This document shows positions 7,256 to 14,526 of a stretch of 14,599 nt of DNA, one piece after another. The stretch spans positions 1-14,599 of the forward strand of contig JBBRGI010000059.1 in NCBI GenBank assembly GCA_038240855.1, written 5' to 3'. The stretch's first letter is position 1. Every line of letters starts with the position of its first letter. A model generated the notes under the pieces. The model ran no database searches. It was not told the DNA's origin and saw nothing but the letters and a program-made list of their open reading frames with translations. The DNA comes from JAAFHB01 sp038240855 (GTDB lineage Bacteria; Bacteroidota; Bacteroidia; Bacteroidales; Prolixibacteraceae). Made by a program: the position numbers and the translations under genes.

Positions 7256-7896
7256 CAACACTTTCCCTCTTGCCAATCTTTTCAGGAATTGATCCGGCAA
7301 AAAAGGTAAGTAGTTCAAATAAAGTAAGTTTGGGTAAGATTGTTGCGCCGTTAAAGCCTGTCAGTGAACCCATTCCGCAACATCCGGCAACGCGAAAGCT
7401 TCCAGGTCGAAATGTATATTCAACTCCTTCCATTATGGATGCATTACGGGAGGACGTTAAGATTCAAGATAAATACGAAAAACCGGAAAATTCTGAAACA
7501 CAATCTGCGAATGATGTTAAAGCGCATACATTCACTCAGGAGGAGTTAGTGAAGGAGTGGAAGAATTTTGTGGCAAATGTCGATGCTGCCCAGTTAAAAT
7601 CGGCACTGGGGGCCAGGGAACCGTTACTGACGGAAGGGTGGCAGATCGAATACGAGCTCGATACTGAACTTCAGTTAAACAGGCTGACTCTTGATCTCAA
7701 ACCGAAATTATTGGGTTATCTTCGCAATCGTTTTCGCAATGATGCTATTGAAATTCAGTTTAAGATATCAGAGAGTACGGAGAGTAAATCAAATATGCCC
7801 TATACGGAAGCAGAAAGATGGTCTTCGCTGGTGGAAAAGTATCCTGCACTTGCGATGCTTAAATCAAAATTCGGACTGGATTTTGAACAATCCTGA
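7237..7896 (+). CDS. dnaX: DnaX tau-specific C-terminal part in the -1 frame
   Basis: About 219 residues that read on from the clamp-loader core if the frame shifts by -1 at the A10 run; the first codon after the shift is ACA at 7237. A low-complexity linker rich in Lys, Ser and Pro (about 7300-7500) leads to a small folded domain starting near FTQEELVKEWKNF and ending in ALAMLKSKFGLDFEQS, which is the usual end of Bacteroidota DnaX proteins. The tau tail is known from other bacteria to contact the polymerase and helicase. There is no good independent start: the first candidates are TTG at 7270 and ATG at 7435, and neither has a ribosome binding site. It is best read as the 3' part of dnaX, not a separate gene. 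The intact domain, with no internal stops, shows that it is under selection and argues against an old pseudogene. Confidence 0.8.
   Translation, partial: TVDDAITTLSLLPIFSGIDPAKKVSSSNKVSLGKIVAPLKPVSEPIPQHPATRKLPGRNVYSTPSIMDALREDVKIQDKYEKPENSETQSANDVKAHTFTQEELVKEWKNFVANVDAAQLKSALGAREPLLTEGWQIEYELDTELQLNRLTLDLKPKLLGYLRNRFRNDAIEIQFKISESTESKSNMPYTEAERWSSLVEKYPALAMLKSKFGLDFEQS
7299..7305 (+). promoter_or_regulatory. A_AAA_AAG heptamer in the tau frame, E. coli dnaX-type frameshift site
   Basis: In the tau frame the codons are GCA AAA AAG, the same heptamer and register as the known E. coli dnaX -1 site. After a -1 slip the next codons are GGT AAG TAG, so translation would stop after two residues and give a gamma of about 394 residues (counting the tau-frame start). 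AGGAA at 7284-7288 lies 10 bases upstream, the spacing of the stimulatory Shine-Dalgarno-like element in E. coli. No strong stem-loop is seen just downstream, which is the main weakness. Confidence 0.5.
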
Positions 7897-7969
7897 CGTT
7901 CATGTTTTATCTGCAGGATAATGCAGTAAGAGTACGATTATTTATAATTATCAATATATCATCTAAACA

Positions 7970-9199
7970 ATGGGAAAAATTAAAGTACTGAATCCGGTAG
8001 TCGAACTCGATGGGGACGAAATGACGCGCATCATCTGGAAAATGATCAGGGAACAATTGATTTTCCCTTTTCTGGATATTGACATTAAGTATTACGATTT
8101 AGGCATTGAGCATCGCGATGCCACGGATGATCAGGTAACGATTGATTCGGCATACGCGATTAAAAAGTATAAGGTTGGTATAAAATGTGCCACAATTACT
8201 CCGGACGAGGCGCGTATGACGGAATTCGGGTTGAAGAAAATGTATAAATCACCCAATGGAACTATACGTAACATCCTGGATGGTACTATTTTTCGTGAAC
8301 CTATTGTTGTACAGAATGTTCCGAGGCTTGTTCCACAATGGACTGCCCCCATCATGATTGGCCGCCATGCTTTTGGAGATCAGTACCGCGCCACCGATAT
8401 CGTCGTTGACCGTCCGGGTAAGCTCACCATGACTTTTACCCCTGATGACGGTTCCGGTGCGCAACCGCACGAGGTTTATCATTTTGAGGGTCCGGGAGTG
8501 GCACTATCGATGTACAATACTGAGGAGTCAATCCGGGGGTTTGCCCACAGTTGCTTTAAAATGGCGCTCATTAAAAAATGGCCGCTCTACCTCTCTACAA
8601 AGAATACAATTCTGAAAAAATATGATGGATTCTTTAAAGATATTTTCGAAGAGATCTTTGTCAATGTTTACAAACAGAAATTCATCGAGGCCGGTATTAT
8701 TTATGAGCATCGCCTCATTGATGATATGGTTGCATCGGCACTGAAATGGAACGGCAATTTTATCTGGGCCTGTAAAAATTATGATGGTGACGTACAGTCA
8801 GATACTGTAGCCCAGGGATTTGGTTCTCTTGGCCTGATGACCTCCGTTTTAATGACTCCTGATGGTGAAACAATGGAGGCAGAAGCTGCGCACGGAACAG
8901 TGACCCGGCATTACCGGGAATATCAGAAGGGAAGACCTACGTCAACCAATCCTATTGCATCGATATTTGCATGGACACGTGGACTTGCTTTTCGCGGGAA
9001 ACTGGATAATAACCAGCCCCTGATTGATTTCTCACATTTACTTGAGAAAGTTTGCATCGATACTGTTGAATCAGGCAAAATGACAAAAGACCTTGCATTG
9101 TCGATTTATGGCGAGAATCTGAAACCGGAAAATTATCTTACAACAGAGCAGTTTATGGATGAACTGATAAAACTGTTAAATAGCAGGATGGCGAATTAG
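7970..9199 (+). CDS. icd: NADP-dependent isocitrate dehydrogenase, eukaryotic-type dimeric form
   Basis: This enzyme oxidatively decarboxylates isocitrate to 2-oxoglutarate with NADP+, in the TCA cycle in the cytoplasm. The 409 residues align by eye along their full length with human IDH1/IDH2: GDEMTRIIW near the start, KCATITPDE (72-80), SPNGTIRNIL (94-103), GRHAFGDQYRATD (131-143), LSTKNTILKKYDG, EHRLIDDMVA, and EAEAAHGTVTRHYR near the end. Isocitrate-binding arginines fall at Arg100, Arg109 and Arg132, the same numbers as in human IDH1. The match is to the dimeric eukaryotic-like subfamily and not to E. coli Icd or the monomeric type; this subfamily also occurs in Bacteroidota. The ATG at 7970 gives the expected short N terminus with no targeting peptide. 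It lies 73 bases after dnaX and has no recognised promoter or terminator of its own. Confidence 0.96.
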   Translation: MGKIKVLNPVVELDGDEMTRIIWKMIREQLIFPFLDIDIKYYDLGIEHRDATDDQVTIDSAYAIKKYKVGIKCATITPDEARMTEFGLKKMYKSPNGTIRNILDGTIFREPIVVQNVPRLVPQWTAPIMIGRHAFGDQYRATDIVVDRPGKLTMTFTPDDGSGAQPHEVYHFEGPGVALSMYNTEESIRGFAHSCFKMALIKKWPLYLSTKNTILKKYDGFFKDIFEEIFVNVYKQKFIEAGIIYEHRLIDDMVASALKWNGNFIWACKNYDGDVQSDTVAQGFGSLGLMTSVLMTPDGETMEAEAAHGTVTRHYREYQKGRPTSTNPIASIFAWTRGLAFRGKLDNNQPLIDFSHLLEKVCIDTVESGKMTKDLALSIYGENLKPENYLTTEQFMDELIKLLNSRMAN

Positions 9200-9327
9200 C
9201 TTCAGTTTTTCTTGTTGTAATTAATGACGACAGGTTGGGTTAAACAAATCCTGAATTATTTCCGGCAAAAGGGGGTCGTCAAAAAATTATTACATTCTGA
9301 CAAATAGCCGTCATTATTTCATTCGGA

Positions 9328-9355
9328 TTGATTATTTTAGTTGAATATAAATTTA
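9328..9355 (+). promoter_or_regulatory. Weak promoter candidate for the ferritin gene
   Basis: TTG (9328-9330), a 17-base spacer and TAAATTTA (9348-9355), one mismatch from TAnnTTTG. The spacing equals that of the two dnaX candidates. It ends only 12 bases before the ATG, so the leader would be nearly absent; a promoter further upstream in the 168-base gap is equally possible. Confidence 0.2.
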
Positions 9356-9367
9356 AAATAAAAGAGT

Positions 9368-9883
9368 ATGATAAAGAAAGAAGTTGAAAAAGCGCTTAAT
9401 GAGCAGATTAATGCTGAATTTCACTCGGCATACCTTTATTTGTCAATGTCTGCCTATTTTCTGTCTTCAGGACTGACGGGCTATGCAAACTGGATGCGGA
9501 TACAATACCAGGAAGAACTTGCCCATGCTACCCGGTTTTTTGACTATGTGAATGAACGTAACGGGAGAGTGGAGTTGTCGCCAATCGCGGAAGTTCCAGT
9601 CGATTTTTCGGGGATAGTTAACGTTTTCGAAGAAACCTTGCTTCATGAACAGAAGGTCACCGGATTGATTAACAGGTTGATGGATGTTGCAATCAGTGAG
9701 AATGATCATGCAACGAGAAGTTTTCTTCAATGGTTTGTTGACGAACAGGTTGAAGAGGAGGCCAATGTTGAACAAATTCTGGATAACCTCAATCTGATCA
9801 AAGGTGAAGGTCAGGGACTTCTGATGATGGATCGCGAAATGCAGGCACGGGTTTTTGTGGATCCTTTTGCCGGAGCAAAATAG
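9368..9883 (+). CDS. ftnA: Bacterial non-haem ferritin
   Basis: An iron-storage protein that oxidises Fe(II) at a ferroxidase centre and keeps the mineral inside a 24-subunit shell in the cytoplasm. At 171 residues it has the normal FtnA length and a four-helix-bundle pattern. Ferroxidase ligands are all in place: Glu17 (NAEFHSAYLYL), Glu49 and His52 (QEELAH), Glu93, and the QVEEE group with Gln126, Glu128 and Glu129, the equivalent of the third iron site in E. coli FtnA. No haem-ligand Met of bacterioferritin type is evident in the expected place, so it is ferritin and not Bfr. The ATG at 9368 starts MIKKEVEKALNEQ, the usual N terminus. It appears to be a single-gene unit: a 168-base gap precedes it and a strong terminator follows. 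No clear Fur box was recognised. Confidence 0.96.
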   Translation: MIKKEVEKALNEQINAEFHSAYLYLSMSAYFLSSGLTGYANWMRIQYQEELAHATRFFDYVNERNGRVELSPIAEVPVDFSGIVNVFEETLLHEQKVTGLINRLMDVAISENDHATRSFLQWFVDEQVEEEANVEQILDNLNLIKGEGQGLLMMDREMQARVFVDPFAGAK

Positions 9884-9931
9884 TTGCTTTTGGCAGGTAT
9901 TCATAAATAGTTGGCAGAAAAATTTTTACAT

Positions 9932-9966
9932 AAAAAGGAGCAGGAGTTTTACCTGCTCCTTTTTTT
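9932..9966 (+). terminator. Strong Rho-independent terminator after the ferritin gene
   Basis: Perfect 13-bp stem: AAAAAGGAGCAGG (9932-9944) pairs with CCTGCTCCTTTTT (9952-9964), with a 7-base loop AGTTTTA and a continuing T run to 9966. The A tract before the stem also makes it a possible terminator for transcripts on the other strand, though no gene approaches from there. Confidence 0.9.
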
Positions 9967-10034
9967 CTGACACTTAATTCTATGCAGATTTTATCGGTTT
10001 CTGACAATTATCAAACAGAGAATTGATCATTAGA

Positions 10035-10066
10035 TTTCGGTACTTGCAACTTTTGAGTTACATTTG
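10035..10066 (+). promoter_or_regulatory. Candidate secA promoter
   Basis: TACATTTG at 10059-10066 matches TAnnTTTG exactly and is followed by TAG. A -33-like TTTCG lies at 10035-10039 with a 19-base spacer. The leader would be about 38 bases. It sits in the gap between the ferritin terminator and secA, where a promoter is required. Confidence 0.5.
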
Positions 10067-10110
10067 TAGCTGAATGTCTAATTTAGAGTTTAATCATACA
10101 ATATAACGTA

Positions 10111-13100
10111 ATGTCATTTTTAATTAAAGTGCTTTCGAATTTTTTTGGAAACAAATCTCAGAAAGATATTAAGGAGTTAACACCTGTATTACTAAAGATT
10201 AAGCAGGAGTATTCCCGATTTCCAGACCTGACCAACGATGAATTGAGAGGTGAATCGGCTATGCTTCGACAAAAGATACGTGATTACATCAAAGCTGACG
10301 AAGATGAGATAGCCGCATTAAAGGAACAGGCCGAAAGTGGCGTGCTTCCGCTTGAAGAGGGTGAAAAGATCTATGATAGGGTGGATAAACTGGAAGAGGG
10401 TATCCTGAAAAAAATTGAAGAGATTCTCAATGAGGTACTTCCCGTTGCATTTGCCATCGTTAAGGACACTGCGCGACGGTTTATGGAGAATGAAACGATA
10501 GCAGTTACGGCCACCGAATTCGATCGTGATCTCTCAATAGTTAAAGATTTTGTCGAAATTGACGGGGACAAGGCAATTTATAAAAATGAGTGGATCGCGG
10601 GAGGGGCATTGCAGAAATGGAATATGCTCCATTACGATGTGCAGCTTATTGGCGGTATTGTTCTTCACAGCGGCAAGATTTCGGAGATGGGTACCGGTGA
10701 AGGAAAAACACTTGTTGCAACCCTTCCGGTATTTCTGAACGCGCTTGCCGGCCGTGGTGTACACCTTGTTACAGTAAACGATTATCTGGCTAAACGTGAC
10801 TCTGAATGGATGGGGCCAATTTACCAGTTTCATGGTTTATCGGTCGATTGTATCGATAAACATCAGCCCAATTCGCCCGAAAGACGCAAAGCCTATGAGG
10901 CTGATATTACATTTGGCACCAATAATGAATTTGGTTTCGACTACCTGCGTGACAATATGGCTGTTAACCCTACTGACCTGGTTCAGCGGAAACACCATTA
11001 TGCCATCGTGGATGAGGTTGACTCGGTTTTGATCGATGATGCACGTACGCCACTGATTATCTCGGGACCAGTACCCAAGGGTGAAAATCAGTTATTCGAT
11101 GAACTTAAAGCCCCCGTTGAACGGTTGGTAAAGGCGCAACGCGACCTCGTGGGTCAATATCTTGTTGAAGCAAAAAAGAAAATTTCCTCTTCCAAAAGTA
11201 AAGAATCCGAAGAAGGTGCTCTTGCCCTTTTCCGAGCTTATAAAGGTCTTCCAAAACATAAACCACTGATCAGGTTTTTAAGCGAAGAGGGAAACAAAGC
11301 CAAGATGCTTAAAGTGGAGAACTTTTACATGCAGGACAACAATAAAAACATGTACCTGGCCACTGATCCTCTCTTTTTTGTGATCGAGGAGAAATTGAAT
11401 TCAATTGAACTGACAGATAATGGAATTGAAGTTCTTTCAAAAGATAACGAAGACAGCGGTTTCTTTGTACTGCCCGATGTTGGCGCCGAAATTGCTGATA
11501 TACAAAATAATACACTTCTTGCAGAGACCGAACGTCTCGAACAGAAGGATATTCTGCTGCAGAACTTTGCCGTTAAATCGGAACGTGTACATACTGTAAA
11601 CCAGTTGTTAAAAGCGTATACAATGTTCGAAAAGGATGTTGAATATGTACTGATAGATGGTAAAGTCAAGATTGTTGATGAACAGACTGGTCGTATCATG
11701 GAAGGGCGACGCTATTCCGATGGTTTACACCAGGCAATCGAGGCAAAGGAACGTGTAAAGGTTGAAGATGCAACTCAAACCTTTGCGACCATCACCCTGC
11801 AGAATTACTTCCGTATGTATCATAAACTTTCCGGGATGACCGGAACGGCTGAAACAGAGGCTGGTGAGTTATGGGATATTTATAAACTGGAAGTCGTTGT
11901 TATTCCTACAAATCGGCCTGTAATCCGTAAGGACCATGAGGATTATGTGTATAAAACAAAAAAGGAAAAATACAACGCCATTATTGACGAGATCGGAAGG
12001 CTTAACAAAATTGGCCAGCCTATGCTTGTGGGAACAACCTCAGTCGAAATTTCGGAATTGCTGAGCCGGATGCTGCAGATGCGTGGTATCAAACACCAGG
12101 TATTGAATGCCAAACTCCATCAGCGCGAAGCCGATATCGTGGCAGAAGCCGGTAAGTTGGGCATGGTAACCATCGCTACAAATATGGCTGGCCGTGGTAC
12201 TGACATTAAGCTTACGCCCGAAACCCGGGCATTGGGCGGTCTGGCCATCATTGGTACTGAAAGACACGAATCACGTAGGGTCGACCGACAGTTACGCGGA
12301 CGATCAGGACGGCAGGGAGACCCGGGTTCCTCACAATTCTTTGTTTCTTTGGAAGATGACCTGATGCGTCTCTTCTCTTCCGGGCGTATTGTCAATATCA
12401 TGGATAAGCTTGGACTCAAGGACGGAGAGGTGATTCAGCACTCTATGATCTCCAAGTCAATTGAACGTGCACAGAAAAAGGTCGAAGAGAATAACTTCGG
12501 TATTCGTAAGCGTTTGCTCGAATATGATGATGTTATGAATTCGCAGCGCGAGGTAATTTATAAAAAACGGCGTCACGCGTTGTTCGGAGAAAGAATTGAC
12601 GTTGATATCCTCAATATGATCTTCGACATGAGCGATACCATCACTTTGGAGCACCATCCCGACGGACGGGAGGGATTCGATGATTTCAAGCTCGGTCTGT
12701 TTCGCGCATTTTCTCTTGAATCACCAGTTAACACTGACGAATTTGCGGCATTGAAACCCGACGAAGTTGCGGATAAAACTTACCATGCTGCAATCGCTGG
12801 TTTTACACGGCGGTCACAGGCCATTTCCAAACAAGCCTGGCCGGTTATTAAAAATGTTTACGAGACTAAATCACATATTTATAACAATATCGTTGTCCCG
12901 ATCACCGATGGAATACGATTATTCAATATTGTTACCAATCTCGAAAAGGCCTATAAAACACAGGGTCTTGATCTTGTGAAATCATATGAAAAACAGGTAA
13001 TTCTGGCAACTATAGATGAACACTGGAAAGAAAATCTTCGTGAACTCGATGAATTGCGTACCTCTGTTCAAAATGCTTCGTATGAACAAAAAGATCCGTT

Positions 13101-13434
13101 GCTGATCTACAAACTTGAATCATTTAACTTGTTTAAGGCAATGATGGAAAGGGTCAATAAGGGGGTTGTTTCTACGTTAATGAAAGGACAAATACCGATC
13201 AGCGATCCCGATCAGGTTCGCGAGGCGCCTGTTGCCCGTCATCAGCCCGATCGTTCCAGATACCGCGAAGAGAAGAGCGATGCCTCCGGACATACATCCG
13301 AAAGGGCAGAAGAAAAACCGGTTCAACATGTTCAATCGGTGCGAGTAACTCCGAAAGTTGGACGAAATGAACCTTGTCCCTGCGGCAGCGGTAAGAAATT
13401 CAAAAATTGTCACGGTCACGGACTACCGGAATAG
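10111..13434 (+). CDS. secA: Preprotein translocase ATPase SecA
   Basis: The motor that drives unfolded preproteins through SecYEG. Visible motifs: Walker A GTGEGKT (194-200, Lys199), the DEAD-box variant DEVD (301-304), IISGP, motif GRIMEGRRYSDGLHQA, TGTAETE, MAGRGTDI, QLRGRSGRQGDPG and a C-terminal SEC-C zinc motif with Cys1089, Cys1091, Cys1100 and His1101 (NEPCPCGSGKKF). At 1107 residues it is about 200 longer than E. coli SecA (901). The excess lies mainly in an N-terminal helical stretch (about 55-115) and an insertion of roughly 70 residues in the preprotein-binding region (about 340-410, with AKKKISSSKSKESEEG); both are typical of Bacteroidota SecA. A Pro/Arg/Glu-rich linker precedes the zinc motif. 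The start is the ATG giving MSFLIKVLSNFFGNKS, a normal SecA N terminus. No frame breaks were seen. The lgt gene follows 102 bases downstream. Confidence 0.97.
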   Translation: MSFLIKVLSNFFGNKSQKDIKELTPVLLKIKQEYSRFPDLTNDELRGESAMLRQKIRDYIKADEDEIAALKEQAESGVLPLEEGEKIYDRVDKLEEGILKKIEEILNEVLPVAFAIVKDTARRFMENETIAVTATEFDRDLSIVKDFVEIDGDKAIYKNEWIAGGALQKWNMLHYDVQLIGGIVLHSGKISEMGTGEGKTLVATLPVFLNALAGRGVHLVTVNDYLAKRDSEWMGPIYQFHGLSVDCIDKHQPNSPERRKAYEADITFGTNNEFGFDYLRDNMAVNPTDLVQRKHHYAIVDEVDSVLIDDARTPLIISGPVPKGENQLFDELKAPVERLVKAQRDLVGQYLVEAKKKISSSKSKESEEGALALFRAYKGLPKHKPLIRFLSEEGNKAKMLKVENFYMQDNNKNMYLATDPLFFVIEEKLNSIELTDNGIEVLSKDNEDSGFFVLPDVGAEIADIQNNTLLAETERLEQKDILLQNFAVKSERVHTVNQLLKAYTMFEKDVEYVLIDGKVKIVDEQTGRIMEGRRYSDGLHQAIEAKERVKVEDATQTFATITLQNYFRMYHKLSGMTGTAETEAGELWDIYKLEVVVIPTNRPVIRKDHEDYVYKTKKEKYNAIIDEIGRLNKIGQPMLVGTTSVEISELLSRMLQMRGIKHQVLNAKLHQREADIVAEAGKLGMVTIATNMAGRGTDIKLTPETRALGGLAIIGTERHESRRVDRQLRGRSGRQGDPGSSQFFVSLEDDLMRLFSSGRIVNIMDKLGLKDGEVIQHSMISKSIERAQKKVEENNFGIRKRLLEYDDVMNSQREVIYKKRRHALFGERIDVDILNMIFDMSDTITLEHHPDGREGFDDFKLGLFRAFSLESPVNTDEFAALKPDEVADKTYHAAIAGFTRRSQAISKQAWPVIKNVYETKSHIYNNIVVPITDGIRLFNIVTNLEKAYKTQGLDLVKSYEKQVILATIDEHWKENLRELDELRTSVQNASYEQKDPLLIYKLESFNLFKAMMERVNKGVVSTLMKGQIPISDPDQVREAPVARHQPDRSRYREEKSDASGHTSERAEEKPVQHVQSVRVTPKVGRNEPCPCGSGKKFKNCHGHGLPE

Positions 13435-13448
13435 GGTTAACGGCTTCT

Positions 13449-13508
13449 GATATTTGGCTATCGCCATCTGCAATTTGTAAATGGCTTTCGCCGATATGAG
13501 ATTTGTAA
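13449..13508 (+). repeat. Two imperfect 32-base direct repeats between secA and lgt
   Basis: Copy A (13449-13480) and copy B (13477-13508) share ATTTGG/AATGG, GGCTwTCGCC and the end ATTTGTAA, and overlap by GTAA (period 28). Each copy has a small hairpin with GGC/GCC arms (TGGC-TATC-GCCA in A, GGC-TTTC-GCC in B). There is no U run, so these are not terminators. Confidence 0.6.
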
Positions 13509-13535
13509 TTTGTAATTCATAATTCATAATTCTTA
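13501..13535 (+). repeat. Five-unit tandem heptamer array abutting the lgt start
   Basis: Five 7-base units in a row: ATTTGTA twice, ATTCATA twice, ATTCTTA once. The array ends one base before the ATG of lgt at 13537, so it occupies the whole translation-initiation upstream region in place of a Shine-Dalgarno sequence. Unit count could vary by slippage. Confidence 0.75.
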
Positions 13536-13536
13536 A

Positions 13537-14406
13537 ATGAATACACTTTTGGCAATAAACTGGAATGCAAGTCCTGAGCTTTTTAGCCTTGGCCCGATAT
13601 CTATCCGATGGTATGGATTGATGTTTGCATTGGGTTTTCTTTTTGGATTCTCCATTCTGACCAGGATGTTCAAATCCGAAGGATCGGATCCCGAGTGGGT
13701 GGAAAAACTATTTGTCTACGTGATTATTGCAACCATCGTGGGAGCAAGGCTCGGACATGTTTTTTTTTATGGATGGGAATATTATTCTCAGCATCTTATC
13801 GAGATTTTCCTGCCAATTGCCAAAGGAGCTGACGGGTATAAGTTTGTTGGATTTCAGGGTCTGGCCAGTCATGGCGGTGCATTTGGGATTTTTATTGCCG
13901 TCTGGATTTTTTCAAAAAAGGTTACCAAACGACCCGTTTTTTGGACACTCGACCGCTTGCTGGTACCTGTAGCTCTGGTGGGTGCTATGATCAGAACAGG
14001 AAACCTGATGAATTCTGAAATTTATGGAGTTGCCACCAGCTTACCCTGGGGATTTATTTATGAACGAAATGAGGAGACAATAGCAAAACATCCGACCCAG
14101 ATCTATGAGGCCATTTGTTACCTGATTACATTCGGGTTATTGCTGTATTATTTTTACAGGAAGAATACCCTTAAGGACAGAACCGGTTTTCTTACGGGCG
14201 TATTCTTTATTGGAGTTTTCTTTTCGCGTTTTATGATCGAGTTTGTCAAAGAAAACCAGGAGCCGTTCGAGGCAGGCATGGCGATTAATATGGGACAGAT
14301 TCTGAGCATACCTTTTATAATCGGCGGAATATGGCTGATCTATCATGCCCTGACGCATCCTCCGGTGATTTATACAAATAAAAAAGGGTTTCCAGGACGA
14401 AAATAA
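13537..14406 (+). CDS. lgt: Prolipoprotein diacylglyceryl transferase
   Basis: This inner-membrane enzyme moves the diacylglyceryl group from phosphatidylglycerol to the lipobox Cys of prelipoproteins, the first step of lipoprotein maturation. The 289 residues show several membrane segments and the family motifs in order: SIRWYGLM (22-29), GARLGH (69-74), SHGGAFG (111-117, with the essential-type His112), the signature IRTGNLMNSEIYG (152-164, with Arg153, Asn156, Asn159 and Glu161), HPTQIYEA (185-192) and FFSRFMIEF with the conserved Arg. Length is normal (E. coli Lgt has 291). ATG at 13537 is directly behind a tandem heptamer array; no Shine-Dalgarno sequence is present. It follows secA in the same direction, and both serve protein export. 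The stop codon is followed, in the same frame, by an antitoxin-like peptide. Confidence 0.95.
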   Translation: MNTLLAINWNASPELFSLGPISIRWYGLMFALGFLFGFSILTRMFKSEGSDPEWVEKLFVYVIIATIVGARLGHVFFYGWEYYSQHLIEIFLPIAKGADGYKFVGFQGLASHGGAFGIFIAVWIFSKKVTKRPVFWTLDRLLVPVALVGAMIRTGNLMNSEIYGVATSLPWGFIYERNEETIAKHPTQIYEAICYLITFGLLLYYFYRKNTLKDRTGFLTGVFFIGVFFSRFMIEFVKENQEPFEAGMAINMGQILSIPFIIGGIWLIYHALTHPPVIYTNKKGFPGRK

Positions 14407-14418
14407 AAATTATCCAAA

Positions 14419-14526
14419 GTGCAACAGCAGGGAATTAATGATGCAATAGAGGAAATAGAATCAGGAAAGGGTCTTTCTAATGAGAGCGTTATGACAAATA
14501 TTCGCCAGCTGTATACTCATGCCTAA
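14419..14526 (+). pseudogene. Short antitoxin remnant of a type II toxin-antitoxin pair
   Basis: From GTG at 14419 the frame encodes 35 residues containing INDAIEEIESGKGLSNESVM and ending in TNIRQLYTHA. This resembles the C-terminal half of small antitoxins that pair with RelE/ParE toxins in Bacteroidota, where a helix like GINDAIEEIESGKG is followed by a [HN]E.VM motif. Such antitoxins are usually 65-80 residues and have an N-terminal DNA-binding or dimerisation part. Here the frame is closed just upstream by the lgt stop codon (14404-14406), which lies in the same frame, and the family-like residues begin right behind it (KLSKVQQG). The N-terminal half therefore seems to be lost. It may still be translated from GTG as a mini-antitoxin. 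It overlaps the toxin start by 8 bases, the usual arrangement for coupled antitoxin-toxin genes. Function is inferred. Confidence 0.5.

Noticed and set aside
7260..7360. Downstream stem-loop or pseudoknot stimulating dnaX frameshifting
   Set aside because: Only weak pairings (TTGCC with GGCAA, CAAA with TTTG) were found by eye; not enough to call a stimulatory structure.
9467..9904. Long minus-strand open frame (145 codons) opposite the ferritin gene
   Set aside because: It overlaps a clear ferritin gene almost fully, has no family resemblance, and reflects codon bias on the other strand.
11325..11699. Minus-strand open frame inside secA (124 codons)
   Set aside because: Serine-rich shadow of the secA coding frame with no recognisable motifs and no promoter.
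13449..13500. GGC/GCC hairpins after secA as a terminator
   Set aside because: Stems are only 3-4 bp and no U run follows.
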